From assembly GCF_032583975.1 (NCBI RefSeq), contig NZ_JAWHTF010000003.1: a stretch of DNA of 64,000 nt; one strand, written 5' to 3'. Source of the stretch: Gilvirhabdus luticola. GTDB lineage: Bacteria; Bacteroidota; Bacteroidia; Flavobacteriales; Flavobacteriaceae. This document shows positions 17,535 to 25,642 of this stretch, in pieces. The notes below the pieces were generated by a model, which saw only the letters and a list, made by a program, of their open reading frames with translations, was not told where the DNA came from and ran no database searches. A program made the translations under genes and the position numbers. The first letter of the stretch is position 1, and each line of letters starts with the position of its first letter.

Positions 17535-17911
17535 TGGGTAAAGGCTATTTACATCAAATTCATCCTGTTCTTCCAGTTATAGATGTTGTTGAAGCACTTA
17601 AATTTTATGTCAATAAATTGGATTTTAAAATAGCATTTGCAGACGATTCTAAAAATCCAAAGTATGCTGGCATTAGACTTGACGACATCGAAATTCATTT
17701 ACAATGGCATGATGTTTCAGAATGGGAAACAGCTATAGATAGACCAATGCTACGCATAGTAACCCAAAATATAGAAGACCTGTTTAAGGAGTATAACACA
17801 CAAGATGTTTTTCATGATCATACCAGTTTAAAAGATACAGATTGGGGAACTCGTGAATTTGCTTTTTACGATTTATATAAAAACGGATTAACGTTTTATC
17901 AAGATTTGTAA
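17534..17911 (+). CDS. Glyoxalase/bleomycin-resistance fold protein
   Basis: A 125-residue protein of the vicinal oxygen chelate superfamily with two beta-alpha-beta-beta-beta modules. The first begins HPVLPVIDVVEALKFY and the second carries DTDWGTREFAFYD, a pattern close to bleomycin-resistance-type binding proteins. Candidate metal or ligand residues are His in the first strand and Glu in REFAF. Its ATG overlaps the stop codon of the DinB-like gene (TAATG), so it is the last gene of this operon. The specific ligand or reaction is unknown. Confidence 0.85.
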   Translation: MGKGYLHQIHPVLPVIDVVEALKFYVNKLDFKIAFADDSKNPKYAGIRLDDIEIHLQWHDVSEWETAIDRPMLRIVTQNIEDLFKEYNTQDVFHDHTSLKDTDWGTREFAFYDLYKNGLTFYQDL

Positions 17912-17919
17912 TTACAATT

Positions 17920-18822
17920 TTATTCTTGTTCTAAAGGATGGTTAAGAAAGACCCGCACAATCTGATAGTTACTGCCTACTTTTCGTGTTACCAATAAGTT
18001 TTGGTTATTAGGAGACCAATTAGGCAATATATCTTCAGTAGTATTGAAAGTGATTCGTTTTTTACCAATACCATCATTTCTCATGGTGTATATTTCTGAT
18101 ATTTCATCTTTAATTACAGCAGCATAAGCAACATTTCTACCGTCAAAAGACCAGATAGGATGGAAGCTATGATCTTTAAAATAAGACAATCTTGACCTTT
18201 CTAGTGTTATGTAGTTATACAAGTAAATAACATCCGTTTCTCGCTCATTATTTTTGTTAGACGAATATAAAATATTATCGCCTCTTGGTGAATAATGTGG
18301 ATACCTATTTACAAATGCATCATCGACTATTTTTCTTGGTTTTCTGCCTTTACTATGTGCTATATAAATATCAAAATCTTCAGAAGTATCCTCAAGATTA
18401 AAAATATACTCAACACCATTTGGTGCAAATTGTGCATGTGTTTTATTCCCATGAAGTGATAAAAGTATGACCGATGTTTTTCTGGTTTCTAAATCGTACA
18501 TATAAATTTCACTTTGTCCTGTTCTATCAGATTCAAATAACACAATGTCTTTATAAGGATGCCACGTAGGTCTTCTGTCGTTTGAGTTGGTTTTAATTAA
18601 TCTTTTTTGTCTATCGCCACCAATATTCATGGTATAAATTTGCCAGTGTCCATCACGATTGGATTCAAAGATTATTTTTGTTCCATCTTTGTTATAACTC
18701 GCATAACGATTGTCTCCTTCTTGTGTAAGCTGCGTTTCTTTATAACCAGAATTTTGAGAATAACTAGAATAAATGAATATTAGGAAAGTGCTTAAAGAAC
18801 AGATGATTTTAAAACAATTCAT
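17920..18822 (-). CDS. TolB-like PD40 beta-propeller protein
   Basis: A 300-residue exported protein with a signal peptide (about 1-23, ending SYSQ) and six or so PD40/WD40-like blades. Repeated motifs of the form G.DRQ...T..DRRPTW, SPRGDNILYSS and SPNNQNLLVTR are typical of the TolB C-terminal propeller. There is no TolB N-terminal domain. The ATG at 18822 is chosen over a TTG six bases upstream. It is convergent with the glyoxalase-fold gene. Such propellers bind proteins or peptides; the partner is unknown. Confidence 0.8.
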   Translation of the reverse strand: MNCFKIICSLSTFLIFIYSSYSQNSGYKETQLTQEGDNRYASYNKDGTKIIFESNRDGHWQIYTMNIGGDRQKRLIKTNSNDRRPTWHPYKDIVLFESDRTGQSEIYMYDLETRKTSVILLSLHGNKTHAQFAPNGVEYIFNLEDTSEDFDIYIAHSKGRKPRKIVDDAFVNRYPHYSPRGDNILYSSNKNNERETDVIYLYNYITLERSRLSYFKDHSFHPIWSFDGRNVAYAAVIKDEISEIYTMRNDGIGKKRITFNTTEDILPNWSPNNQNLLVTRKVGSNYQIVRVFLNHPLEQE

Positions 18823-18868
18823 TTTCAAAATTAACTATTTTATTTCTTTTTATAGAATGCTGAAAAAT

Positions 18869-18988
18869 TTAATCATCTTTTTTGTGTTCGCCTTTATTTT
18901 TAAATTTTTTATAATTCATAACGAGTCTAACACCTAATCTTGCGAAAAGGATAATAGCAATTACCATAACAACATCTAAACCATTCAT
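18869..18988 (-). CDS. 39-residue single-TM small protein
   Basis: A short frame of 39 codons begins at an ATG at 18988. The product has one hydrophobic helix at about residues 4-24 (VVMVIAIILFARLGVRLVM) followed by a strongly basic tail ending in KKDD, consistent with an N-out, C-in inner-membrane microprotein. It lies between two minus-strand genes in an otherwise empty 297-bp gap. No family is recognised. The TM-plus-basic-tail pattern and good start make coding likely but not proven. Confidence 0.45.
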   Translation of the reverse strand: MNGLDVVMVIAIILFARLGVRLVMNYKKFKNKGEHKKDD

Positions 18989-19125
18989 AGTGATGAATTG
19001 AGAAGATAAGATACGGAATTTGCACTATATTATTAGAAATAGTAAGACTAACTGCTACAACTTTTATCAGTTAGGAGGCTTAACTATTTAATAATTATGT
19101 AGTTATTAATCACAGTATAATTAAG

Positions 19126-20007
19126 TTACTTGTTATTTGCGTCATGTAATTGTTTGGTATCTACGTATTGTTGAAAACCAATTACCTTTCCATTATTAAG
19201 TGTCCAATGATGTGCCACTTGTGCATCTATGGTTGCTCCATTCTTTTTGAGTTTACCATTATATCTTAAAGTTGCAAGCACTTGATTATTGGACATGTCA
19301 TGCAACTTAACATCAACAACCTCAAAATGTTCATAATCTGCACCTACTCGTGCAAAAACACCATTTAAAACAGCATCAGGACCAATGTAAGGATTACCAT
19401 CTGCATAGGCATTGCCTTCTGCTTCAATCCATTCAACGTTTTCATCTAAAACGGCAAGAACAGCAGGAATATCTCCTGTATTGAAAGATTTATAGATACC
19501 ATCTATAATCCCTACATTTTCTGGATTTGAAACAATACCTAGTTGTTGTAAAAAGACCATATTATCCATAAAATCTTGTTCTTGTGCAATTTTGCCATCT
19601 TTCATTTTAACAAGGGTTGTGCCTTCTACGTCAATAGACTTTCCTGCTCCAGGCATACCAAAAAAATCACCAGAATGGGTTCCTTTAAATGTCCAATGTT
19701 TTACCAGTTTATCACCTTGCCCAAAAATATCTACAATACTAAATTCAACTTCAGAGAATCCAGTTACAAAATTTGAATAGTAATCCTTAAAGGCTTCAAT
19801 ACCTACTATATTTTCTGGGCTAGAAATTAAAGTAATATTTTCGTCAAAGTTTTCACTATTGATGGCATCTAAATTCCCATTGTTAATGATCTCATCCCAA
19901 GTTTGAGAGTACATAACAATGTTATCTTGTAATTGTTTCTCCGAAGAATTGCATGCAGTTAGTATTACTAAAAGCGCAATAGATATAAGTTTAATTGTGT
20001 TTTTCAT
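19126..20007 (-). CDS. Lipoprotein with two NTF2/SnoaL-like domains
   Basis: A 293-residue exported lipoprotein (lipobox LTAC, Cys at about 19) with two tandem cone-shaped NTF2/SnoaL-type domains. The first covers about 30-155 (FKDYYSNFVTGFSEVEFS, HSGDFFGMPGAGKSIDVEG) and the second about 165-290 (IYKSFNTGDIPAVLAVL, EWIEAEGNAYADGNPYIGP). The first resembles ester-cyclase-like and the second SnoaL-like nuclear transport factor 2 domains. This fold binds small hydrophobic ligands or acts as isomerase/hydratase; nothing here fixes a substrate. The tandem arrangement suggests an internal fusion of two family members. Confidence 0.8.
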   Translation of the reverse strand: MKNTIKLISIALLVILTACNSSEKQLQDNIVMYSQTWDEIINNGNLDAINSENFDENITLISSPENIVGIEAFKDYYSNFVTGFSEVEFSIVDIFGQGDKLVKHWTFKGTHSGDFFGMPGAGKSIDVEGTTLVKMKDGKIAQEQDFMDNMVFLQQLGIVSNPENVGIIDGIYKSFNTGDIPAVLAVLDENVEWIEAEGNAYADGNPYIGPDAVLNGVFARVGADYEHFEVVDVKLHDMSNNQVLATLRYNGKLKKNGATIDAQVAHHWTLNNGKVIGFQQYVDTKQLHDANNK

Positions 20008-20146
20008 GAGTGGTTGTTTTTTAGTTTATAGATTAATTAATTTTGAATTGTTCAATAGATATTCTATGTTTTTTAAAATTATAAAAAGACTTGAGAGTTT
20101 TCGTTTATAAATATAGAAAATTAATAAGAATAATATTACACACTAC

Positions 20147-21232
20147 TTATTTTAAATAACTTGCTAAAAGACGATGAAAATGATGTACACCTTTCTCTCT
20201 GGTTGGAGAAAACCGACCCGTATCATAATATCTGGATTGAACACCTTTATGAACACTTTCTACTACAAACTCATCTTCTCGTTCTACTTTGTCAAGCAAA
20301 GCACCAGCACCTTTATTTAGTTTTGATTCATTATGTACATAGGTTAGAAAAGATACTTTGGTTTTATTAATGCTTATTGGCTTTACAATGTTTATTGATA
20401 AACCCCAAGGATAAAAATTAAACATCATATTAGGAAAAATCCAGTAATAATAGGCTCCTATGTTTTTACCATAATCAACATGGTATTCTGGCAATTCAAA
20501 AACTTCTTCACCATCTTTTGCATAACCAATTTGGAGGTTGAAGTGCTCATAAATTTCAGTGGTATAATTACCATAATCTAGCACGCTATTTAAATCATCA
20601 TGTACAAAAGGAATATGAAAGCCTTCTAAATAATTATCACAATATAAAGCCCAATGACAATTAATCAAATAATCTTTGCTTGAACTTTTGTTGAATTTAA
20701 ACTGATGCAAAGGTAGAAACCCAATTCGCTCAATCATTTTATTTAATACATCATCAAAATCATAAGCAGGATTCAGTGCTACAAAAAGATATGGGCCTAA
20801 ATTTCTAATCGGAAATTCATGAAGATCGTCACATGGTCGCGGAAAATTTTCGGCCATTTCAAACTCTGGCATAGACTTAAAAGAACCATCCAAGTTAAAA
20901 CGTCTTCCATGATACATACAGGTCAATTGTTTTACTTTTCCAGGATTGGTTATTAGAATGTTTCCTCTATGTGTGCATACATTACTAAAACAATTAATGT
21001 TGTCTTCTTTATCTCTTACAAGTAAAAGCGGCTCAGTTATGTAATTTTCTAGTACTATAAACGGATGAACAGTTTCAGTAAAAGGAATTAAACCATCGTC
21101 TCCAATAAATTGCCAGGTTTTTACAAAAACATCTTCTTTAATGGCTTCAAAAACTTTTTCAGATCTATAAAAATTTGCCGGAAGTGTTTCAGCCACTTTT
21201 ATATCTGCATTTATGTGGAATTTTTTTTTCAA
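20147..21232 (-). CDS. Rieske-type ring-hydroxylating oxygenase alpha subunit
   Basis: A 361-residue oxygenase subunit. The Rieske [2Fe-2S] domain has both ligand pairs (CTHRG and CMYHG) at about 80-105. The catalytic domain has the mononuclear iron motif in DNYLEGFHIPFVH, with the bridging Asp and two His residues. The layout resembles choline monooxygenase and related quaternary-amine oxygenases more than aromatic dioxygenases, but the substrate is inference. No reductase or beta subunit is adjacent. The start is a TTG at 21232 because the next ATG lies far inside the conserved region. A lysA terminator separates it from the upstream gene. Confidence 0.85.
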   Translation of the reverse strand: MKKKFHINADIKVAETLPANFYRSEKVFEAIKEDVFVKTWQFIGDDGLIPFTETVHPFIVLENYITEPLLLVRDKEDNINCFSNVCTHRGNILITNPGKVKQLTCMYHGRRFNLDGSFKSMPEFEMAENFPRPCDDLHEFPIRNLGPYLFVALNPAYDFDDVLNKMIERIGFLPLHQFKFNKSSSKDYLINCHWALYCDNYLEGFHIPFVHDDLNSVLDYGNYTTEIYEHFNLQIGYAKDGEEVFELPEYHVDYGKNIGAYYYWIFPNMMFNFYPWGLSINIVKPISINKTKVSFLTYVHNESKLNKGAGALLDKVEREDEFVVESVHKGVQSRYYDTGRFSPTREKGVHHFHRLLASYLK

Positions 21233-21280
21233 AATTTATTTGATTTTAAAGTGGTTGAAAGCGTTTTACTAAATATATAA

Positions 21281-21312
21281 AAAAAGCGCAGAAATTTAAG
21301 TTTCTGCGCTTT
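21281..21312 (-). terminator. Intrinsic terminator after lysA
   Basis: A 13-bp perfect stem (21281-21293 with 21300-21312) with a 6-nt loop and flanking A/T runs, directly after the lysA stop codon. The Rieske oxygenase gene therefore probably uses its own promoter in the 48-bp gap beyond it. Confidence 0.9.
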
Positions 21313-21315
21313 TAT

Positions 21316-22521
21316 TTAAAAAGTCAATTCTATCTGGTTTTTGATGATATCGTCAAAGGTCTCACGTTTTCTTATTAAATGTGCCTTATTGTTGTACCAA
21401 AGCACTTCAGCAGGTCTGTATCGAGAATTATAGTTTGATGCCATTGAAAAACAATAAGCTCCAGCATTTTTAAACGCCAAAATGTCTCCTTCACTTATTT
21501 CTGTGATTCTTCTATTGTTTGCAAAAGTATCTGTTTCACATATATATCCTACAACAGAGTAAAAGCGTTCCTTTCCTTTTGGATTGGAGATGTTTCTTAT
21601 CTCATGTTGAGAGCCATAAAGCATAGGTCTTATTAGATGATTAAATCCAGAATCTACTTGTGCAAAAACGGTAGATGTTGTTTGTTTAACAGCATTTACT
21701 TGTACCAAAAATTCACCTGCTTCACTCACTAAAAATTTTCCAGGCTCAAATGCAAGAGTGAGTTCTCTGCCATATTCTTTACAAAATTCATTAAATCGTT
21801 TTGAAAGCTTTTCGCCAAATTCTTCAACATTGGTTTCTATATCACCTTTTTTATAAGGAACTTTAAAGCCAGAACCAAAATCAATAAATTCTAAATCTTT
21901 AAAATTTCTGGCGGTTTCAAACAAAATTTCACTCGCATATAAAAATACTTCAACATCCAAAATATCACTTCCCGTATGCATGTGAATTCCATTTATAGTC
22001 ATGCCTGTGTTTTTTACAATGCGTAAAATGTGAGGTATTTGATGTATAGAAATTCCAAATTTACTATCTATATGCCCAACTGAAATATTGGTATTGCCGC
22101 CAGCCATAACATGAGGATTGATACGGATGCATACTGGAATTTCTGGATGTTTAGCACCAAATTGTTCTAGTATAACTAAATTATCTATATTGATTTGTGT
22201 ACCTAAAGCAGCAACTTTTTCAATCTCTTCTATAGAGACACCATTAGGCGTATAAATGATTTTATCTGGTGTAAAACCAGCTTCTAAACCTAATTTCACT
22301 TCTTGAATTGAAACCGTATCGAGACAAGAGCCTAAAGTGCCTAACAATTTTAAGACAGAAATATTAGATAGCGCCTTGACTGCATAATTTATCTTAATCT
22401 TCTTTACCTTATTAAATGCAGATGTTAAGCGTTTATATTGAGAAACAATAGTTTCGGAGTTGTAAACATAAACTGGACTTCCAAAGTCCCTTGCAATTTT
22501 TAATAAGGCATTATTATTCAT
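21316..22521 (-). CDS. lysA: Diaminopimelate decarboxylase
   Basis: A 401-residue fold-type III PLP decarboxylase that converts meso-diaminopimelate to lysine. The PLP lysine is K49 in INYAVKALSN; most homologues have YAxKAN, so the Asn after the Ala is replaced by Leu. Other family marks are HMHTGSDI, the glycine-rich FIDFGSGF, FEPGKFLVSEAG, the CETDTF motif supplying the second-subunit Cys, and AGAYCFSMASNYNSR near the end. The length is normal. It is a single gene with its own terminator. dapD, an earlier step of the pathway, is at 51.4 kb. Confidence 0.95.
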   Translation of the reverse strand: MNNNALLKIARDFGSPVYVYNSETIVSQYKRLTSAFNKVKKIKINYAVKALSNISVLKLLGTLGSCLDTVSIQEVKLGLEAGFTPDKIIYTPNGVSIEEIEKVAALGTQINIDNLVILEQFGAKHPEIPVCIRINPHVMAGGNTNISVGHIDSKFGISIHQIPHILRIVKNTGMTINGIHMHTGSDILDVEVFLYASEILFETARNFKDLEFIDFGSGFKVPYKKGDIETNVEEFGEKLSKRFNEFCKEYGRELTLAFEPGKFLVSEAGEFLVQVNAVKQTTSTVFAQVDSGFNHLIRPMLYGSQHEIRNISNPKGKERFYSVVGYICETDTFANNRRITEISEGDILAFKNAGAYCFSMASNYNSRYRPAEVLWYNNKAHLIRKRETFDDIIKNQIELTF

Positions 22522-22647
22522 TTTTTGTATAAAATTAAATTGGCTGCTAAACTATAAAGTTTTTTCAAATGTATTGATATTTAAATCCTAAAAATCCGTG
22601 TTAAAAATTAAGATATTTATAATGAAATCAATCAGTTGTAAAAAATA

Positions 22648-22678
22648 TTGGTTTAAAGCTTAATGATGTTTACTTTTG
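22648..22678 (+). promoter_or_regulatory. Flavobacterial promoter of sucC
   Basis: TTG at 22648-22650 and TACTTTTG at 22671-22678 with a 20-nt spacer, an excellent match to TTG-N19-23-TAnnTTTG. The start would be near 22685, giving a leader of about 50 nt before the sucC ATG. Confidence 0.8.
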
Positions 22679-22734
22679 TGCATCTTAATTCTTCGAACCT
22701 TTAAAGAAGAAAATTAAACTTTTATTTAATAAAA

Positions 22735-23925
22735 ATGAATTTACACGAGTATCAAGGAAAAGAAATCTTAAGTAGTTTTGGTGTAAGGATTCAACGTGGT
22801 ATTGTTGCCCAAAATGCTAATGAAGCTGTTGCAGCAGCAAAACAATTAACATCAGAAACCGGAACGTCATGGCATGTTATAAAAGCTCAAATCCATGCAG
22901 GCGGAAGAGGTAAAGGAGGAGGCGTAAAGCTTGCTAAAAATTTAAATGAGGTTGAAACACTTGCTGGACAAATTATAGGAATGAATTTGATTACACCTCA
23001 AACTTCAGCAGAAGGTAAGAAGGTGCATCAAGTATTGGTAGCTGAGGATGTTTATTATCCTGGAGAAAGTGAACCTGAAGAGTATTATATGTCTGTTTTA
23101 TTAAACCGTGCTAAAGGGCGTAATATGATTATGTATTCTACAGAAGGCGGAATGGATATTGAAAAAGTAGCTGAAGAAACACCACATTTAATTTTTACTG
23201 AAGAAATAGATCCTTCAGTAGGAATATTACCTTTTCAAACGAGAAGGATAGCATTTAATTTAGGTTTGTCTGGCATTGCATTTAAAGAGATGACCAAGTT
23301 TGTAAATGCTTTATACACTGCTTATGTAAAATCAGATTCTTCGTTGTTTGAAATTAATCCGGTTTTAAAAACCAGCGACAATAAAATTATGGCAGTAGAT
23401 GCGAAAGTTACTATTGATGACAATGCGCTTTACAGACATAAGGAATATGTGAATTTAAGAGACTTACGTGAAGAAAATCCTATAGAAGTTGAAGCCAAAG
23501 AGGTTGGTCTTAATTATGTTGACCTTGACGGTAATGTTGGTTGTATGGTAAATGGTGCAGGTTTAGCTATGGCCACTATGGATCTTATAAAGCAAGCAGG
23601 TGGTGAACCAGCAAACTTTTTGGATGTTGGAGGTACAGCCGATGCAGCTCGAGTAGAAGCAGCTTTTAAAATTATTTTGAAAGACCCAAATGTAAAAGCC
23701 ATTCTTATTAATATTTTTGGAGGTATTGTGCGTTGTGATAGAGTAGCTCAAGGTGTTATAGATGCTTATAAAAATATGGGAAGCATAAATGTCCCTATTA
23801 TAGTTCGTCTGCAAGGGACAAATGCAGATATAGCAAAAGAGTTAATTGACAATTCAGGATTGGATGTTTTAAGCGCAACAGAATTCCAAGAAGCTGCAGA
23901 TAAAGTACAATTAGTGCTTTCATAA
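22735..23925 (+). CDS. sucC: Succinate-CoA ligase, ADP-forming, beta subunit
   Basis: A 396-residue beta subunit of succinyl-CoA synthetase, which makes ATP or GTP from succinyl-CoA in the TCA cycle. The ATP-grasp domain begins MNLHEYQGKEIL and includes KAQIHAGGRGKGGGVK. The C-terminal CoA-ligase domain carries FLDVGGTADAARVEAAF and NIFGGIVRCDRVAQGV. The length is normal. The alpha subunit gene (sucD) is not adjacent, as is common in Flavobacteriaceae. A good promoter lies upstream and an intrinsic terminator directly downstream, so it is a single-gene unit. Confidence 0.97.
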   Translation: MNLHEYQGKEILSSFGVRIQRGIVAQNANEAVAAAKQLTSETGTSWHVIKAQIHAGGRGKGGGVKLAKNLNEVETLAGQIIGMNLITPQTSAEGKKVHQVLVAEDVYYPGESEPEEYYMSVLLNRAKGRNMIMYSTEGGMDIEKVAEETPHLIFTEEIDPSVGILPFQTRRIAFNLGLSGIAFKEMTKFVNALYTAYVKSDSSLFEINPVLKTSDNKIMAVDAKVTIDDNALYRHKEYVNLRDLREENPIEVEAKEVGLNYVDLDGNVGCMVNGAGLAMATMDLIKQAGGEPANFLDVGGTADAARVEAAFKIILKDPNVKAILINIFGGIVRCDRVAQGVIDAYKNMGSINVPIIVRLQGTNADIAKELIDNSGLDVLSATEFQEAADKVQLVLS

Positions 23926-23947
23926 GGAACTATCAGATTTAAAAATA

Positions 23948-23978
23948 AAAGATTCTAAATTTTTAGGATCTTTTTTTA
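23948..23978 (+). terminator. Intrinsic terminator after sucC
   Basis: A 12-bp stem with one G-U pair (23948-23959 with 23962-23973) followed by a T-run, 23 nt after the sucC stop codon. Confidence 0.85.
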
Positions 23979-24109
23979 TGTTTTTAACATAAATAATGTT
24001 AAAAAAATAATTATTAGGTTAAAAAATAGTTAAATGATTATAAATAACGTAACAAATAATATTTTTTTGAGTCTATTTGTATATCATTAATCTTAAAAAT
24101 CGAATAATT

Positions 24110-24454
24110 ATGAAAACATTAAAATCTATGTTACTGATTGCAGTAATTACTTTAGGAAGCTTATTTTCAGCAAACGCAACGGAATCAGCTACAGCTATCG
24201 AATCAAAAGCTATAACTAGCGAAATTGGAGAACTATTAAAAAAGCCAAGTTTCACAGTTGAAAATGAAGTACAAGCTTATGTAAGACTTGTTTTAAACGA
24301 AAACAACGAAATGGTTGTGTTATTTGTAAACTCTGAAAATGAATTAATAAACAATTACATAAAGAGCAGATTGAATTACAAAAAGGTTTCAAAAAATTTT
24401 ACAAACAAAGATCAGGAGTATATTGTACCTGTTAGAATAACCCCATCAAAATAA
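24110..24454 (+). CDS. Small secreted protein, unknown function
   Basis: A 114-residue protein with a clear Sec signal peptide (MKTLKSMLLIAVITLGSLFS, cleavage after SANA) and a compact mature domain of about 90 residues. The mature part contains LLKKPSFTVENEV and AYVRLVLNENNEMVVLFV and ends in a basic, strand-rich segment. No catalytic motif, lipobox or T9SS sorting signal is present, so a soluble periplasmic location is likely. The ATG at 24110 is chosen because the signal peptide begins there. I recognise no named family. Confidence 0.7.
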   Translation: MKTLKSMLLIAVITLGSLFSANATESATAIESKAITSEIGELLKKPSFTVENEVQAYVRLVLNENNEMVVLFVNSENELINNYIKSRLNYKKVSKNFTNKDQEYIVPVRITPSK

Positions 24455-24485
24455 AAAAAGAATCTTCTTTTTTTGAATTAGTCAG

Positions 24486-24516
24486 AAAAACTCTCAATAC
24501 GCATTGGGAGTTTTTT
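24486..24516. terminator. Bidirectional intrinsic terminator
   Basis: A stem of about 11 bp with one G-U pair (AAAACTCTCAA with TTGGGAGTTTT) and a 6-nt loop, flanked by A and T runs. It lies between the convergent secreted-protein gene and the DUF1456 gene and touches the stop codon of the latter. Confidence 0.85.
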
Positions 24517-24757
24517 ATTTTTTTGATTGCTGCTTTTCAGGTTTTGGTCCGCGAAGATGAATAACCAAACCGTTTAAAAAATTACGTAAAATTTGATCAC
24601 CACATTCCATATATTTTGGATGATCTTCTTTTCTGAAGAAAGCCCCAAGTTCACTTTTTGAAATTCTAAAATCTACCAGTTTTAATATTTCTACAATTTC
24701 ATCATCACGAAGCTTCAAAGCCACTCGTAGTTTTTTTAAGATGTCGTTATTTGTCAT
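24515..24757 (-). CDS. DUF1456 family protein, single-repeat form
   Basis: An 80-residue protein with one DUF1456 repeat (NDILKKLRVALKLRDDEIVEILKL, then ISKSELGAFFRKEDHPKYMECGD). The E. coli relative YehS has two such repeats in about 156 residues, so this is a half-length version. The C-terminus ends in a basic low-complexity tail (GPKPEKQQSKK), so it does not look truncated by a frameshift. Function is unknown for the family. Its upstream side opens into the largest gene-free region of the window. Confidence 0.8.
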   Translation of the reverse strand: MTNNDILKKLRVALKLRDDEIVEILKLVDFRISKSELGAFFRKEDHPKYMECGDQILRNFLNGLVIHLRGPKPEKQQSKK

Positions 24758-25240
24758 TTTATTTAATTAAATGTTCGTAAGATCTATATGATAATACCCA
24801 TGAAATTTTGTTATGTTCTAAAGATTCTAAATACTGGTTATTCGTTATTCTACCTTGCTCCTTTACATTGTAAATTTACTATATTCTTTTACACTTTATA
24901 ACTACATCATTAAGTTACTTGAAATGGTTTTTCTGGCGTTTTGTGATATTTTTGTAAATAAATCCATATTGTCAGTACTGTAATCGTCTATAAAATTTAG
25001 AAGAGATGATTTCAACTATATGATTATCAATTTATTAATATTAATATTTTAATGTTAGAATTAAAGGAAATATTGAACAAAAGGCAACTTTTTTCTTAAA
25101 CTTAACAATCAACCAAAGATGAAGTAAAAAAAAATATCGATAAAATGTAGCTCATTATTCGACAAGATACATTATATCAACGACGATAAAATAGTGATTC
25201 TGCTTACCTTTACCATATAATTATTAATCCTCTCTCAAAA
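24758..25240. other. 483-bp gene-free AT-rich region
   Basis: No convincing gene was found; the longest plus-strand frames are under 35 codons. On the plus strand a -7-type box TATTTTTG occurs at 24947-24954, but the nearest TTG upstream is about 25 nt away, longer than usual. If used, it would give the TerB-like gene a leader of about 280 nt. The centre (about 25018-25060) is almost pure A/T. No rRNA, tRNA or known riboswitch was recognised. Confidence 0.4.
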
Positions 25241-25642
25241 ATGATAAACAGGGTCGAAAAGTTAAGTCTCCTTTCAGAGATGATATCCTTTGCCAAAGGA
25301 GAAGACAACTTAAAACAAATTGAGTATAATTTTTTATTGGGTGTAGCCAAGCAACTAGAAATATCTCGTGAAGATTTTGATTATTTGATTGAGCATCCTG
25401 TAACATATACACATTTAAAGTCTCACAGCGAAAGAATTGTGCAGTTTCATAGATTGGTTTTGCTAATGAATATTGACAATGAAAATACTCCTAAAGAAGT
25501 TATTAAATTGTATAACTTTGGATTGAGAATGGGATTAAGTCATGAATCTATTACCAAAGTACTTTATTTAATGGAAAGCTTTCCAAATAAAATAGTTCCA
25601 CCAGATGTGTTGATAGATATATTCAAAACACAATACAATTAG
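25241..25642 (+). CDS. TerB-like helical protein
   Basis: A 133-residue all-helical protein whose pattern (LLSEMISFAKGEDNLKQIEY, FLLGVAKQLEISREDFDYLI) matches the TerB/COG4103 fold, which is related to the DnaJ-adjacent tellurite-resistance proteins. It has no membrane segment. The acidic metal-binding residues of classical TerB are only partly present, so a tellurite role should not be assumed. It is convergent with uvrB and overlaps it by 4 nt at the stop codons. Some homologues are misnamed after the adjacent excinuclease. Confidence 0.7.
   Translation: MINRVEKLSLLSEMISFAKGEDNLKQIEYNFLLGVAKQLEISREDFDYLIEHPVTYTHLKSHSERIVQFHRLVLLMNIDNENTPKEVIKLYNFGLRMGLSHESITKVLYLMESFPNKIVPPDVLIDIFKTQYN

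Noticed and set aside
25241..25642. Excinuclease-related function for the gene beside uvrB
   Set aside because: The gene is convergent with uvrB and has a TerB-like helical fold with no nuclease or UVR domain; the name seen on some homologues reflects adjacency only.
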